From Candidatus Omnitrophota bacterium (GTDB lineage: Bacteria; Omnitrophota; Omnitrophia; Omnitrophales; Aquincolibacteriaceae), in the NCBI GenBank assembly GCA_018883425.1, contig VFQY01000010.1, positions 1-42,891 on the forward strand: 42,891 bases of DNA, written 5' to 3'. The notes under the pieces are model-generated. The model saw only the letters and a list, made by a program, of their open reading frames with translations. It was not told the DNA's origin and ran no database searches. Position numbers and translations under genes: made by a program. Shown here piece by piece: positions 7,452 through 15,157 of the stretch. Positions within the stretch are counted from its first letter, which is position 1; each line of letters opens with the position of its first letter.

Positions 7452-9353
7452 ATGAGACGGCGTTTCAACCTTTTTGCTTTTGCTCCCGAACCCTCGGGAA
7501 GATTGATTCTTTTCTGGCTTTCAGCCTTGATGCTGGCGGTGCATCTCGGACTTTTCTTCCGCTATGCGCTGACCCCCGAGGCTGATCTGGCAAGCCCCTT
7601 TCTGCAGGCTTCAAGAAATCTCAGCGCATTCAGCGGACCTGCGTTATTCGAAGCCTTTCATGACGAGTTTTGGCGTGTATCGAACGGCACCGTCCAGAGT
7701 CTTGGACTGCCGGTTTTTTTTGCTGCTATTCTGGCTCTAGCCGCCCTTGGGGCCGGCAGCGGGAAGACGTCCGACGAGGGGGGCGTCAGCCGCCGCTTTG
7801 CCTGGCACGAGGATCCCGCTTTTGTCGAGGCGATTGAGCGTCTCGCCGAGCGCGCGGGCGTTGAAGCGCCTGAGCTCTGGGAGGGAGATGACCCCGATGC
7901 GCAGGGCGTGAGGACATTGCGCCGCCGCGGGAAAACGGCGCTTCTTTTTTATCCCGGATCGCGCGTTCTTTTCCGGAAACAGAAAGAAGTGATTGAATCT
8001 GCCGTGCTGCACGAGCTGAGCCATGAACCTCACCGGTCTCTGGCGGCCGCCTACCGCGTCAGGAGCTTGTGGGAAAGCGCTAAGTCACTCACGCCCTTTG
8101 CCGTTCTGCTTGCTGCGGCTCTGATCGTTCTCCGGTCCGCCGGCGTTCAGGATGGATTTTCACGGATCACAGACGGGCGTTTCTTGAAAGGTGCTTTGCC
8201 GCTTCTCCTCCTGTTTCTTTTTCAGACGCTCGGCTCGCTGATGGTCATGCGGGTGCTCAAGTCAGGGTATTTTCGATCAAGGGCTCTTTGGGCGGACGCC
8301 CGTGCTGCGGCCGCTGGCGGGAGCGCGGGGCTCATGAAACTTCTCAATCAGGCTAAGCTGCCTTTCAGCCGTGAGCGTAAGGAGTCCTTGGAGCATCCTG
8401 AGCTTCTTTTCCGTCCTAACCTCGACCTGCCTTTTTGGACAGGAATGCTGTGTGCTTTTACCTCGGGCTCAGTGATGCTGCTTCTCATGCCCGTGGCGAT
8501 GGGGATCAGCACGGCACTTCTTAATTTCGGCGCCAAGCTGGCAGAGATGGCCAAGGCGAGCCAGGATGATGTCTTTGCAATCCTGCTCATTCTGACGGTG
8601 TCGCTGATTTTCCTGATTCAGCTGCTGATGGCGATTCTGCTGGTTCTCATGCCGCTGGCTTCAGCGGGCTACCTGGCGGCAAAAACTTTCGGACGGCAGA
8701 TTCAGCGGGCCTCGGCAGCGGATGCTGCCGAGGGCGCCTCAAGCAGGGGCGGATATGGAAAACTCTGGCCCTATGCGGCTCTGGCGGCGGCCGGTATCGA
8801 GGCGGGTTTCTTTTTTACACCCTATGCGCTCTATTTCCCGCGTACGTTCAAATCGGCTTTGTTTCTCATCCCCTGGTTTGCGGCGGTGACAGAACTGACC
8901 TGGCTTTGCCTCAGCGCATCGCGTTATTTAACACTGCGTTTTGTCGGACGCCATACCGGGTCTTCAGCTCCGAGCCTGCAGGGCTCCTCGGTGACGGCCG
9001 CCGTGAGTCTTTTATTTGCAGCGGTTTACGGACCTCTTTTTGCGGCTCGCGCCCTGATTCTCTCGCACGCTGAGGGGATGAGTTCCGTGGAAATGCTGCT
9101 CTTCCTTCTCGGAGCGGCGGGATTCGCGGCGGCGGGTTTTGCGGCCGTTTTTCTTGGGGCATGGTTTTTTCTCGGATTCAAATTTTCCGGCACACCCCCG
9201 CGTTGTCCCTCGTGCGGGCAGTCCGTCAGCCGTCAGGGAAATCTCCTCAAGGCTCTGTGTGCCCAGTGCGGATGCCGGCTTGCGCCCTGGGCTAACCTCG
9301 AGGAACTCCCTCAGGAGGACTCGGGTCCTCAGTCCTCCGGAAGCCGAGGCTGA
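7452..9353 (+). CDS. Polytopic membrane protein with degenerate M48-type protease motif and C-terminal zinc ribbon
   Basis: A 633-residue membrane protein. Order of parts: membrane helices at about 17-40 and 84-102; a soluble segment ending in AVLHELSHEPH with the HExxH motif at 187-191; helices at about 213-228 and 247-265; SRALWADARAAAAGG at 276-290; many further helices; and a C-terminal ribbon CPSCGQ...CAQCGC near residue 597-617. The spacing HExxH, two membrane helices, then a SRxxxAD block is that of M48 (HtpX/CAAX-type) peptidases, but the Glu that normally supplies the third zinc ligand in SRE-x-x-AD is Ala278 here. It may be an inactive or re-liganded relative. A GAGGAG ribosome site precedes the start. 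A terminator overlaps its 3' end. Confidence 0.8.
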   Translation: MRRRFNLFAFAPEPSGRLILFWLSALMLAVHLGLFFRYALTPEADLASPFLQASRNLSAFSGPALFEAFHDEFWRVSNGTVQSLGLPVFFAAILALAALGAGSGKTSDEGGVSRRFAWHEDPAFVEAIERLAERAGVEAPELWEGDDPDAQGVRTLRRRGKTALLFYPGSRVLFRKQKEVIESAVLHELSHEPHRSLAAAYRVRSLWESAKSLTPFAVLLAAALIVLRSAGVQDGFSRITDGRFLKGALPLLLLFLFQTLGSLMVMRVLKSGYFRSRALWADARAAAAGGSAGLMKLLNQAKLPFSRERKESLEHPELLFRPNLDLPFWTGMLCAFTSGSVMLLLMPVAMGISTALLNFGAKLAEMAKASQDDVFAILLILTVSLIFLIQLLMAILLVLMPLASAGYLAAKTFGRQIQRASAADAAEGASSRGGYGKLWPYAALAAAGIEAGFFFTPYALYFPRTFKSALFLIPWFAAVTELTWLCLSASRYLTLRFVGRHTGSSAPSLQGSSVTAAVSLLFAAVYGPLFAARALILSHAEGMSSVEMLLFLLGAAGFAAAGFAAVFLGAWFFLGFKFSGTPPRCPSCGQSVSRQGNLLKALCAQCGCRLAPWANLEELPQEDSGPQSSGSRG

Positions 9354-9372
9354 GCTTTTTCTTTTTCTTTTT
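9328..9372 (+). terminator. Rho-independent terminator overlapping the end of the membrane-protein gene
   Basis: CTCAG-t-CCTC (9328-9337) pairs with GAGGCTGAG (9346-9354) as nine base pairs with one bulge and an 8-base loop, followed by three blocks of five Ts. The stem lies mostly inside the last codons of the gene. Confidence 0.8.
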
Positions 9373-9384
9373 GGGATTAGCCGT

Positions 9385-9390
9385 TATAAT
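9385..9390 (+). promoter_or_regulatory. -10 element of the RGG-protein gene, with a 145-base leader
   Basis: TATAAT at 9385-9390 with no good -35 at the right distance. The leader to the ATG at 9536 contains a CCCGGG-caat-CCCGGG hairpin (9488-9503) shortly before the AAGGA ribosome site (9522-9526). Confidence 0.5.
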
Positions 9391-9535
9391 GCCCGAAATC
9401 AAACCCTCCTGGACAAAGTACCCACACCTGCCAGAGCGGCCTTTCGGCAAAAAGCGGACTATCGTCTGCCCGACATGCGCCGCAGCTCCCGGGCAATCCC
9501 GGGCCAGAGGAATAAAACACGAAGGATAAATTCGG

Positions 9536-9955
9536 ATGAACGATACCCACGAAACACCCGAGAATGACGATTACGAGGAAGAAACGGTACTTGACGGCAG
9601 TCTCGCTGCCCAGCTTCAAAAGATCCAGGAGCACCTTGGTTTCCTTGAAAAGAAGATCGATACGCTGATCGAACAGTCTCAGCGCCAGCCCATGGACCGT
9701 CCGCCTTTCCGCGAACCGCGTCAGGGCGGTTTCCGGCCGCGCGGAGAGTTCGGCGGATTCCGTTCAGGAGGTCCTCGGCGTGATGACCGCGGAAATCGGC
9801 AGGGGCGGCCCGAGGGACGCGGTGAATTCCGCGGTCCGGGATCTTTCCGGCACGGCGGATCCCGTCATGAGGGAGGACGCCATGAAGGAGGCCGTCCTGA
9901 AGGCGGCCGTGGAGGCGAAGCTCGCCCTTTCTTCAAAAAGGGAAAGCGCCGCTAG
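9536..9955 (+). CDS. Arg/Gly-rich (RGG-box) low-complexity protein with short coiled coil
   Basis: A 139-residue protein in two parts. Residues about 1-50 are acidic then helical, with a heptad-like stretch (LAAQLQKIQEHLGFLEKKIDTLIEQ) suited to a short coiled coil or oligomerisation. Residues about 55-139 are disordered and very rich in Arg and Gly, with many RGG/RG steps, tandem HEGGR units and a basic end (FFKKGKRR). Such tails bind RNA in characterised RGG proteins. No folded domain is recognised. It has its own promoter, a long leader and a good AAGGA site. The next gene, 26 bases on, is a YacP-type NYN ribonuclease, so a role in RNA handling is a reasonable inference but unproven. Confidence 0.85.
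   Translation: MNDTHETPENDDYEEETVLDGSLAAQLQKIQEHLGFLEKKIDTLIEQSQRQPMDRPPFREPRQGGFRPRGEFGGFRSGGPRRDDRGNRQGRPEGRGEFRGPGSFRHGGSRHEGGRHEGGRPEGGRGGEARPFFKKGKRR
9866..9910 (+). repeat. Three tandem 15-base repeats encoding (H/P)EGGR
   Basis: Codons for HEGGR, HEGGR, PEGGR in direct succession inside the RGG gene. In-frame 15-base units allow length change by slippage without a frameshift. Confidence 0.7.
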
Positions 9956-9981
9956 AGCGTCTGCCCGAAAACGGGGGATGA

Positions 9982-10473
9982 ATGACGTACGTGATTGACG
10001 GTTACAACGTGATTCACGCGCTTCCGGCTCTAGAAAAGTGTCTGGAGTCGAGCCTGAAATGCGCGCGTGACGCGTTGATCCGTATGTGCCTGGTGATTCG
10101 ATCCTCGCGGGGGGACGTACGTCGCATCGTCATCGTCTTTGACGGCGACTCGGCCTTCCGGGACTTTCCTGCAGAAAATTGCGGAGATGTCGAAATAGTT
10201 TTTACAGAATCTTCGGAAGAGGCGGACGAGCGTATTGTCGATGTCCTGCGCGAACTCAGACCCTCAGGGCGCGTCTGTGTTGTTTCAGCCGATCACTTTG
10301 TCCGCAACAACGCGCGCGCCTTTGGGGCAGAGCGGGTTCACCCCCGGGATTTTGAGGCTTTGTCCAGGGCGCGCGGACGCGCGTTTGAAGGTCCGGCGGC
10401 GGAGGAAAGCCTGACTGAAGCCGCTGCCCGCAAACTGACTGAAGATTATAAAAAGCTGCTCGGACTGGAGTGA
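9982..10473 (+). CDS. NYN-domain (YacP/Rae1-type) putative endoribonuclease
   Basis: 163 residues of the PIN-like NYN fold in the YacP family, whose Bacillus member Rae1 is a ribosome-associated endoribonuclease. Visible acidic residues of the active site are in VIDGYNVIH (about residues 4-12), IVFDGDSAF (about 49-57), ESSEEADERIVD (about 74-85) and the VVSADHFVRNNARAFG block (about 96-111), the last being typical of YacP proteins. The C-terminal 30 residues are helical. It starts 26 bases after the RGG-rich protein, preceded by a purine-rich GGGGG stretch, and is followed 46 bases later by ppa. The pairing suggests mRNA or rRNA processing; the target is unknown. Confidence 0.88.
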   Translation: MTYVIDGYNVIHALPALEKCLESSLKCARDALIRMCLVIRSSRGDVRRIVIVFDGDSAFRDFPAENCGDVEIVFTESSEEADERIVDVLRELRPSGRVCVVSADHFVRNNARAFGAERVHPRDFEALSRARGRAFEGPAAEESLTEAAARKLTEDYKKLLGLE

Positions 10474-10519
10474 ATCCGGATCGATTCCAAGTGAATCGTA
10501 TTGAGGAAAGGACCGTGGA

Positions 10520-11023
10520 ATGGATGGCTTGAATGCAACCGTAAGCGTGATGATTGAGATTCCCAAGGGGAGCCGCAACAAGTACGAATACGACAAAGAA
10601 AAGAAGATGATCAAATTCGACCGAATGCTCTTTTCTTCCGTTCATTATCCAAGCGATTACGGTTTTATCGTCAATACCCTGGCGCTCGACGGCGATGCGC
10701 TTGATGCTCTTGTGCTCGTCTGGGAACCCACGTTTCCGGGCTGTCTCATGGAGGCCAAGCCGATCGGGCTCTTCAAGATGCGCGACGAAAAAGGACCGGA
10801 CGAAAAAATTCTCTGCGTCCCCGTCAGGGATCCTTTCTGGAATTACATCAATGAGCTGACCGACGTACCCCCTCATCTTCTCAAGGAAATTGAACATTTC
10901 TTTTCGATCTACAAAGAGCTCGAAGGAACGAAGACCGGCATCGACGGCTGGCGCGACCGCCAGTCGGCGCTGCGCATCATCCAGGAATCGCAGCAGCGCT
11001 ATCAGGAACACGACGACGCCTGA
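10520..11023 (+). CDS. ppa: Inorganic pyrophosphatase, family I
   Basis: Hydrolyses pyrophosphate to two phosphates in the cytoplasm, pulling biosynthetic reactions forward. The 167-residue length fits the family. Active-site residues are present in order: EIPKGSRNKYEYD (substrate and metal site), FDRMLFSSVHYPSDYGFI, the metal-binding DGDALDALVL (the usual DGDPLDVLVL with Ala replacing Pro), and RDEKGPDEKILCVP, which preserves the Asp, Glu, Asp and Lys of the E. coli 97-104 segment. The C-terminal FFSIYKELEG block carries the Tyr-Lys pair. Start supported by GGAAAGGA eight bases upstream. Followed closely by the ArsC/Spx-like gene. Confidence 0.96.
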   Translation: MDGLNATVSVMIEIPKGSRNKYEYDKEKKMIKFDRMLFSSVHYPSDYGFIVNTLALDGDALDALVLVWEPTFPGCLMEAKPIGLFKMRDEKGPDEKILCVPVRDPFWNYINELTDVPPHLLKEIEHFFSIYKELEGTKTGIDGWRDRQSALRIIQESQQRYQEHDDA

Positions 11024-11038
11024 GGAGCCTGCCGAAAC

Positions 11039-11389
11039 ATGCTGCAATTTTTTGGATACGCCGGATGTTCGACGTGCCGCAAGGCAGAAAAAAAACTCCG
11101 TGAGTTCGGACGCAGTTTCGATGCGGTTGATATCACGCAGAATCCCCCTTCAGCCGCACAGCTCAGGAAACTCCTCGCCTTGGGGATTCCCCTCAAACGC
11201 CTCTATAACACCTCGGGAGAAATGTACAGGCGGCCCGAAATTCGAAAAAAAATCGAAACACTGAACGAGGACGCACAGCTCGAGCTTCTGGCCGCGAACG
11301 GCCGTTTGATCCGCCGGCCGATTGTTTTTGGAAACGCCGCCGCGTCAGTAGGTTTTAACGAAGAAGAATTCAGACGGACATGGACGTGA
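11039..11389 (+). CDS. ArsC/Spx-family thioredoxin-fold protein
   Basis: A 116-residue cytoplasmic protein of the ArsC/Spx/YffB family. The N-terminal beta strand leads into YAGCSTCRKAEKKL with a CxxC pair (residues about 10-13), the family's redox site; the later RLIRRPIVFGN block (about 90-100) contains the conserved Arg residues that bind the oxyanion in true arsenate reductases and are also retained in Spx-like members. No arsenite exporter or ArsR regulator is nearby, so arsenate detoxification is not supported by context; a redox or regulatory role is as likely. It begins 15 bases after the ppa stop, preceded by GAGGAG, and is probably cotranscribed with ppa. Confidence 0.88.
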   Translation: MLQFFGYAGCSTCRKAEKKLREFGRSFDAVDITQNPPSAAQLRKLLALGIPLKRLYNTSGEMYRRPEIRKKIETLNEDAQLELLAANGRLIRRPIVFGNAAASVGFNEEEFRRTWT

Positions 11390-11467
11390 ACGGCTGCGGG
11401 CTCCGTGAGACGAGCTTCCGCGGCTTACCTAGAGGCGGGCGTGATAAGGCCCGCGCGGAGGAGGGGT

Positions 11468-12271
11468 ATGAAACGCGCTATCTTCTTTTTTCCGGCTTTT
11501 TTTTTTCTCGTTCTGTCGTTCTCCGCTCAAGCCGCAGAGGGTGACTGGAACCTTCTTTCGGAGGGTGAAAAAGAGCTTCTCAGCGGCGTGCTTCAAAAGT
11601 GGGAAATCTGGGTTCCCGCCCGGCAGAAGGACGGCACGGCACCGCTCATGACTTATGAGGAGCTTTACCAGGGGCTGAATGAGGACGAGGTGCGTTTCCT
11701 CGACCGTGTACGGGCGATTGATCCCCGCAAGAGCTTTGATTTTCAAGGAGAATATCTCGGTGCGCCCGAACCCGGCATTCCTTTCGTGAAAATCGAGGGG
11801 CAGACGATGCAAAAAAACGGTGAAACGGTGATCCTGGATCCTCAGTATCTAACGGCCGATGTCTATGAAGCCTATCTTCGGATGAATGAGGCCATGCGCA
11901 AAGATCTGGGCGTCGGTTTGCTGATCGAATCCGGTTACCGATCCCATGCCTACCAGCTTTACACGTTTCTTTTTTACACGCCGAAGCACGGTTATGCCCT
12001 TGCTGAGACAGGGCAATGGGTTGCGATTCCCGGCTACAGCGAACATGGGGCGCCGCGCCGCCAAGCGCTTGATTTTATCAACGAGAAGGGCATTAACGGC
12101 GAGGACCGGGTTGAAGATTTTGAAGAGCTGCCTGAATATGCCTGGCTCGTGAAAAACGCGGCTCGATTTGGTTTTGAATTGTCTTATCCGCGCTCCCAAA
12201 AAGGGATCACGTTCGAGCCCTGGCATTGGCGCTACAATCCCTCCTCTGAAACTGTTCAAAAAGCCGCCTGA
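11468..12271 (+). CDS. Exported D-Ala-D-Ala carboxypeptidase-like M15 peptidase (VanY type)
   Basis: A 267-residue secreted protein with signal peptide MKRAIFFFPAFFFLVLSFSAQA. The C-terminal half is an M15B/VanY domain: ESGYRSHAYQ (about residues 156-165), GYSEHGAPRRQALDF with the zinc-binding His and Asp (about 190-205), and EPWHWRYN near the end supplying the last His. Such enzymes trim the terminal D-Ala of peptidoglycan stem peptides. The loop between the His and Asp (GAPRRQA) differs slightly from the common HxxGxAxD. The start at 11468 is chosen over the track's 11405 because GGAGGAGGGG lies just upstream and the signal peptide then begins properly. The TPR gene follows 11 bases after its stop. 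Confidence 0.9.
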   Translation: MKRAIFFFPAFFFLVLSFSAQAAEGDWNLLSEGEKELLSGVLQKWEIWVPARQKDGTAPLMTYEELYQGLNEDEVRFLDRVRAIDPRKSFDFQGEYLGAPEPGIPFVKIEGQTMQKNGETVILDPQYLTADVYEAYLRMNEAMRKDLGVGLLIESGYRSHAYQLYTFLFYTPKHGYALAETGQWVAIPGYSEHGAPRRQALDFINEKGINGEDRVEDFEELPEYAWLVKNAARFGFELSYPRSQKGITFEPWHWRYNPSSETVQKAA

Positions 12272-12282
12272 GCCAAGCCGCC

Positions 12283-13176
12283 TTGACGACGATCTTCCGC
12301 AGTTTTGCCGCCTTGTTTTTTCTGGCAATCTCCCTCTGTCCGAATGCTCGGGCAGAAACCTCTTTTCAGCCGCAGCGGAGCGCGCCCGCGAGAGAAGAAT
12401 CCCCGCTGGCGCGCGGCGACCGGCTTTATGAAGAAGGCCGGCGCGAGCAAGCGCGTCTAGCCTACGAGGAAGCGGTTCAGGAAGAGCCCGGCAGCGCGCA
12501 GGCCCGCTTCGCTTTGGGCGCGATCTACCGTGAAGAAAACCGCTTGGCCGAAGCGCTTGAACAGCTCAGAGAAGCCGTGCGATTGGAACCCGTGGATGCT
12601 GATGCGCTTGGACTTTTGGCAAACACGGCGATGGATTTAGGAGAACGCAAGGAAGCTCTTGAAAACTATGCTTTGGCCGTAAAGCTTGCTCCCGCAGATT
12701 TTGGAATTCATTACAATTATGCGCTCGCGCTCACGGAGGAAGGACGGATCGACGAGGCTATTTTTCATTATGAGGAGGCGGTCCGTCTTCAGCCTGGATT
12801 CGCCGAAGGTCATTACAATCTGGGCAATGCATTCTTTGCCAAAAACCAGCTGGACGAGGCCGTTCGCAGTTACCGTGCAGCCGTCCGGGAAAATCCCGGA
12901 TTCGCTCCGGCGCTCTACAATTGGGGAGTCAGCGTGATGAAACGCGGCGAGCCGGAGAAAGCGGCTGAGCTCTACAGCAAGGCGCTGAAACTGAGACCCG
13001 ACTACGCGGAGGCGGCCTACAACCTGGGCTTTGTCCTTCTGGATCTCGGCCGGCGCCCTGAAGCTGTTCAAGCTTTTGAATCGTTTCTCCAAGCCGAAAA
13101 AGGGAGGTTCCCTGAACCTGCGGCCGAGGTGCGGCGCAAGCTGGCGGAACTTCGAGGAACGGGAAATGACGCCTGA
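12283..13176 (+). CDS. Exported tetratricopeptide-repeat (TPR) protein
   Basis: A 297-residue protein beginning at a TTG codon, supported by the signal peptide that follows at once (MTTIFRSFAALFFLAISLCPNARA). The rest is about seven consecutive TPR units of 34 residues, each with the family pattern (for example AEGHYNLGNAFFAKNQLDEAVRSYRAAVRENPG), forming a superhelical protein-binding scaffold in the periplasm. The final unit runs into a short charged tail. It begins 11 bases after the M15 peptidase stop, and the downstream YgjP-like gene starts inside its last codons, so the three are coexpressed. A role in assembling envelope complexes is likely but the partner is unknown. Confidence 0.88.
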   Translation: MTTIFRSFAALFFLAISLCPNARAETSFQPQRSAPAREESPLARGDRLYEEGRREQARLAYEEAVQEEPGSAQARFALGAIYREENRLAEALEQLREAVRLEPVDADALGLLANTAMDLGERKEALENYALAVKLAPADFGIHYNYALALTEEGRIDEAIFHYEEAVRLQPGFAEGHYNLGNAFFAKNQLDEAVRSYRAAVRENPGFAPALYNWGVSVMKRGEPEKAAELYSKALKLRPDYAEAAYNLGFVLLDLGRRPEAVQAFESFLQAEKGRFPEPAAEVRRKLAELRGTGNDA

Positions 13177-13846
13177 GCCGATTTCTGTAAGCCGGTTAAT
13201 CCGGTCACGCCGGCGCACCGTCGCGCTGCAGATCGACAGGGACGCTTCGCTGGTGGTGCGGGTTCCCGAGAGACTGAGCGAGAAAGAAATTTTGAGAGTC
13301 CTTGAGGGAAGGCGAGGCTGGATTCTGGAACAGCAGGAAAAAGCCCGCCGGAGAATTCTCCGGACTCCCGAACGGCGCTTCGAAGAGGGCTGTACCTTTC
13401 CCTTTATGGGAATCGAATACCCGCTTTTTTTTTCACGGGACATGCATGCGGACATCATTTTTGAAAAGGCTTTTTACATCCGCCATGATCTCAAGAGCGA
13501 TGCCCGCCGCGTGCTGGAGTCCTGGTGGCGCTGGCAGGCGGGACTTCTTCTGGAGGAGAGGTCGCGTTACTATGCGCGCGCGGCCGGTGTGAGTTTCTCC
13601 AGAATCAGGATCACGGGGGCGAAGACGCGCTGGGGTTCCTGCAGTTACGCAGGCGCGCTGAGCTATTCGTGGCGTCTTGTCCTGACTCCTCCCGAGGCGG
13701 CCGATTATGTCGCGGCTCATGAGGTTGCTCATCTGACGGTTAGAAATCATTCGCCGATTTTCTGGAAAAAAGTCGCGTCTCTTTATCCGGATTATCTCAA
13801 GTGGAAGCGCTGGCTTGACGAAAACGGTTCTTTAACGCATTTTTGA
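13166..13846 (+). CDS. YgjP-like (DUF45) metallopeptidase-domain protein
   Basis: A 226-residue cytoplasmic protein of the YgjP/DUF45 metallopeptidase family. The N-terminal part contains SRRRTVALQIDRDASLVVRVPERLSEKEI, the family's beta-strand entry; the C-terminal part has the hallmark TRWGSCS block followed by YVAAHEVAHLTVRNHSPIFWKKV, where HExxH and a later His form the zinc site. The biochemical role of this family is poorly defined. The track begins at 13031, but ATG 13166 is preceded by GAGGAACGGGAA and gives the expected length; it overlaps the TPR gene by 11 bases. Confidence 0.9.
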   Translation: MTPEPISVSRLIRSRRRTVALQIDRDASLVVRVPERLSEKEILRVLEGRRGWILEQQEKARRRILRTPERRFEEGCTFPFMGIEYPLFFSRDMHADIIFEKAFYIRHDLKSDARRVLESWWRWQAGLLLEERSRYYARAAGVSFSRIRITGAKTRWGSCSYAGALSYSWRLVLTPPEAADYVAAHEVAHLTVRNHSPIFWKKVASLYPDYLKWKRWLDENGSLTHF

Positions 13847-13910
13847 GAATGGAGGCACGATGTCCGATGCTGTTCTTTCGGAATGTTCGGCCCGCAAAAA
13901 GGAGGTGTCT

Positions 13911-14144
13911 ATGCCTTACGACCCCAGTCTGGATGAAGTGGTTTTTTCCAAAACGTGGGAAAATGACAACGGACGAATTATCATCAGTGTCTATTCTTAC
14001 AACAAGGGCCAGAAAAAGCTTCAGATTAGCCGTGAAAACCGCAATGCTGAAGACGAATTCCGTTTTGCCAAACTCGGTCGGATGACCAAGGATGAGGTGG
14101 ATGCCGTTCTTCCTCTCATTCAGGAAGCCGCGGCTCATTTGTAA
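13911..14144 (+). CDS. Small conserved hypothetical protein (77 aa)
   Basis: A 77-residue soluble protein beginning MPYDPSLDEVVFSKTWEN. I recognise no characterised domain, but the regular alternation of beta strands (RIIISVYSYNKGQKKLQISREN) and a C-terminal helix (KDEVDAVLPLIQEAAAHL) suggests a compact folded beta-alpha protein, not random coding. The track starts at 13860, but a near-perfect ribosome site AAGGAGGTG ends just before the ATG at 13911, which decides the start. Its strong ribosome site suggests high expression. It lies 64 bases after the YgjP-like gene and before a run of exported proteins. Confidence 0.85.
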   Translation: MPYDPSLDEVVFSKTWENDNGRIIISVYSYNKGQKKLQISRENRNAEDEFRFAKLGRMTKDEVDAVLPLIQEAAAHL

Positions 14145-14201
14145 GAAACATGGGTTCTGCGCATCAGCGGACCTCACACATGAAGGAGATGGACGTCTTT
14201 T

Positions 14202-14693
14202 ATGAAAAAAGTTTTTTGGGGATCCCGGCCCTGCCGAAAGTTTCTCGCTGCGTCGGCCCTTGCGCTTTTTGCGCAGTCAGGATGTCTCTGGGCCTTTGAT
14301 CCGGGGATGCCGCCTCTTGAAGAATCGTTCGCTTATCAGCAATTCAGCAAGCGGGTTTACAACGATCTGTCCGTTCTGATCTACCTGATCGACCGTTTTA
14401 AAGAGGCGCGCATCAAGATTAATTATGACGGCAATTATTTCGAGGCCTCCTTGGCCGCCAATGTTGCCAAGTGGTTTCTGAAACTCCGCTACAGCGGAGA
14501 AACTCCTGAGCAATGGATCCGCCGTTGGTGCGACACAGGCGTCGTCAGCGGCAAGACGATTTGGGTTCAGGACGCCTACGGCGAGTTCAAGATGTCGCGG
14601 GAAGTTCTTTCGGACGAGCTGAGATTTTTGAAGGCCGCAAGGGCGAGGATGCAGACGCCGGCGGCGTCCGTCAAGGCGGGGACCGGGGTGTAG
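14202..14693 (+). CDS. Exported protein resembling DUF5329
   Basis: A 163-residue protein with a signal peptide (positively charged start, hydrophobic core ASALALFAQSGCLWA). The mature part resembles the DUF5329 family: a segment about a short extended residue pattern (RIKINYDGNYFEASLAANVAKWFLKLRYSG), then TPEQWI, a GVVSGKTIWVQDAYGEF strand pair and a C-terminal helix carrying SREVLSDELRFLK. The function of that family is unknown to me. An AAGGAG site lies 13 bases upstream, somewhat far. It heads a group of four small exported proteins. Confidence 0.75.
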   Translation: MKKVFWGSRPCRKFLAASALALFAQSGCLWAFDPGMPPLEESFAYQQFSKRVYNDLSVLIYLIDRFKEARIKINYDGNYFEASLAANVAKWFLKLRYSGETPEQWIRRWCDTGVVSGKTIWVQDAYGEFKMSREVLSDELRFLKAARARMQTPAASVKAGTGV

Positions 14694-14747
14694 AAACTGT
14701 TTGGGCATGCCGATATACCCCGAACGGCACCTTTGAGGGAGAAACTT

Positions 14748-15089
14748 ATGAAAAACAAAATCAGCTTCGGCGCTCGGGTTGTTGTCTTACTTTTCGTCTT
14801 CCTGGCATCCTCGGTTTGTTCAGCACAGGCTGCCGACGCCTGGACGAAGCTCGGGCGAGGCCTCAACAATATCGTTTTTTCGCCGCTTGAAATCCTTTAC
14901 CGTCCGCAAGAAATGAAAAACGGGGGCGACAGCTGGGCGAACGCCGTTGCTGGGGGAGTCTTTAAGGGGGGCGGGTATTTCGCGGCGCGCCTAGGAACGG
15001 GGCTTTATGAAGTGTTGACCTTCCCCCACCCTGGCCCCAGCGGTTATGAGCCTCTGATTTATCCTGAACATCTCATCGGAAAAAATTAA
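14748..15089 (+). CDS. TIGR04073-type exosortase-associated small exported protein (copy 1)
   Basis: A 113-residue protein with a signal peptide cleaving after SAQA. The mature part matches the TIGR04073 pattern as I know it: KLGRGLNNIVFSPLEILYRP, a glycine-rich middle (AGGVFKGGGYFAARLGTGLYEVLTFPHP) and the closing YEPLIYPEH. The family name comes from co-occurrence with exosortase/PEP-CTERM systems in genomes; no exosortase gene is in this window. ATG 14748 is favoured over 14733 because GAGGGAGAAACTT precedes it. A diverged second copy follows directly. Confidence 0.85.
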   Translation: MKNKISFGARVVVLLFVFLASSVCSAQAADAWTKLGRGLNNIVFSPLEILYRPQEMKNGGDSWANAVAGGVFKGGGYFAARLGTGLYEVLTFPHPGPSGYEPLIYPEHLIGKN

Positions 15090-15157
15090 AAATTTTGAAA
15101 ACACGGCCTTACAGCGCCGCACCCTTTCAAACGAGCTGAAATAGCACCGGAGGTTGT

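Noticed and set aside
11039-11389. Arsenate resistance locus
   Set aside because: The ArsC/Spx-like protein stands alone; there is no ArsR, ArsB/Acr3 or ArsA gene nearby, so only the fold family is claimed.
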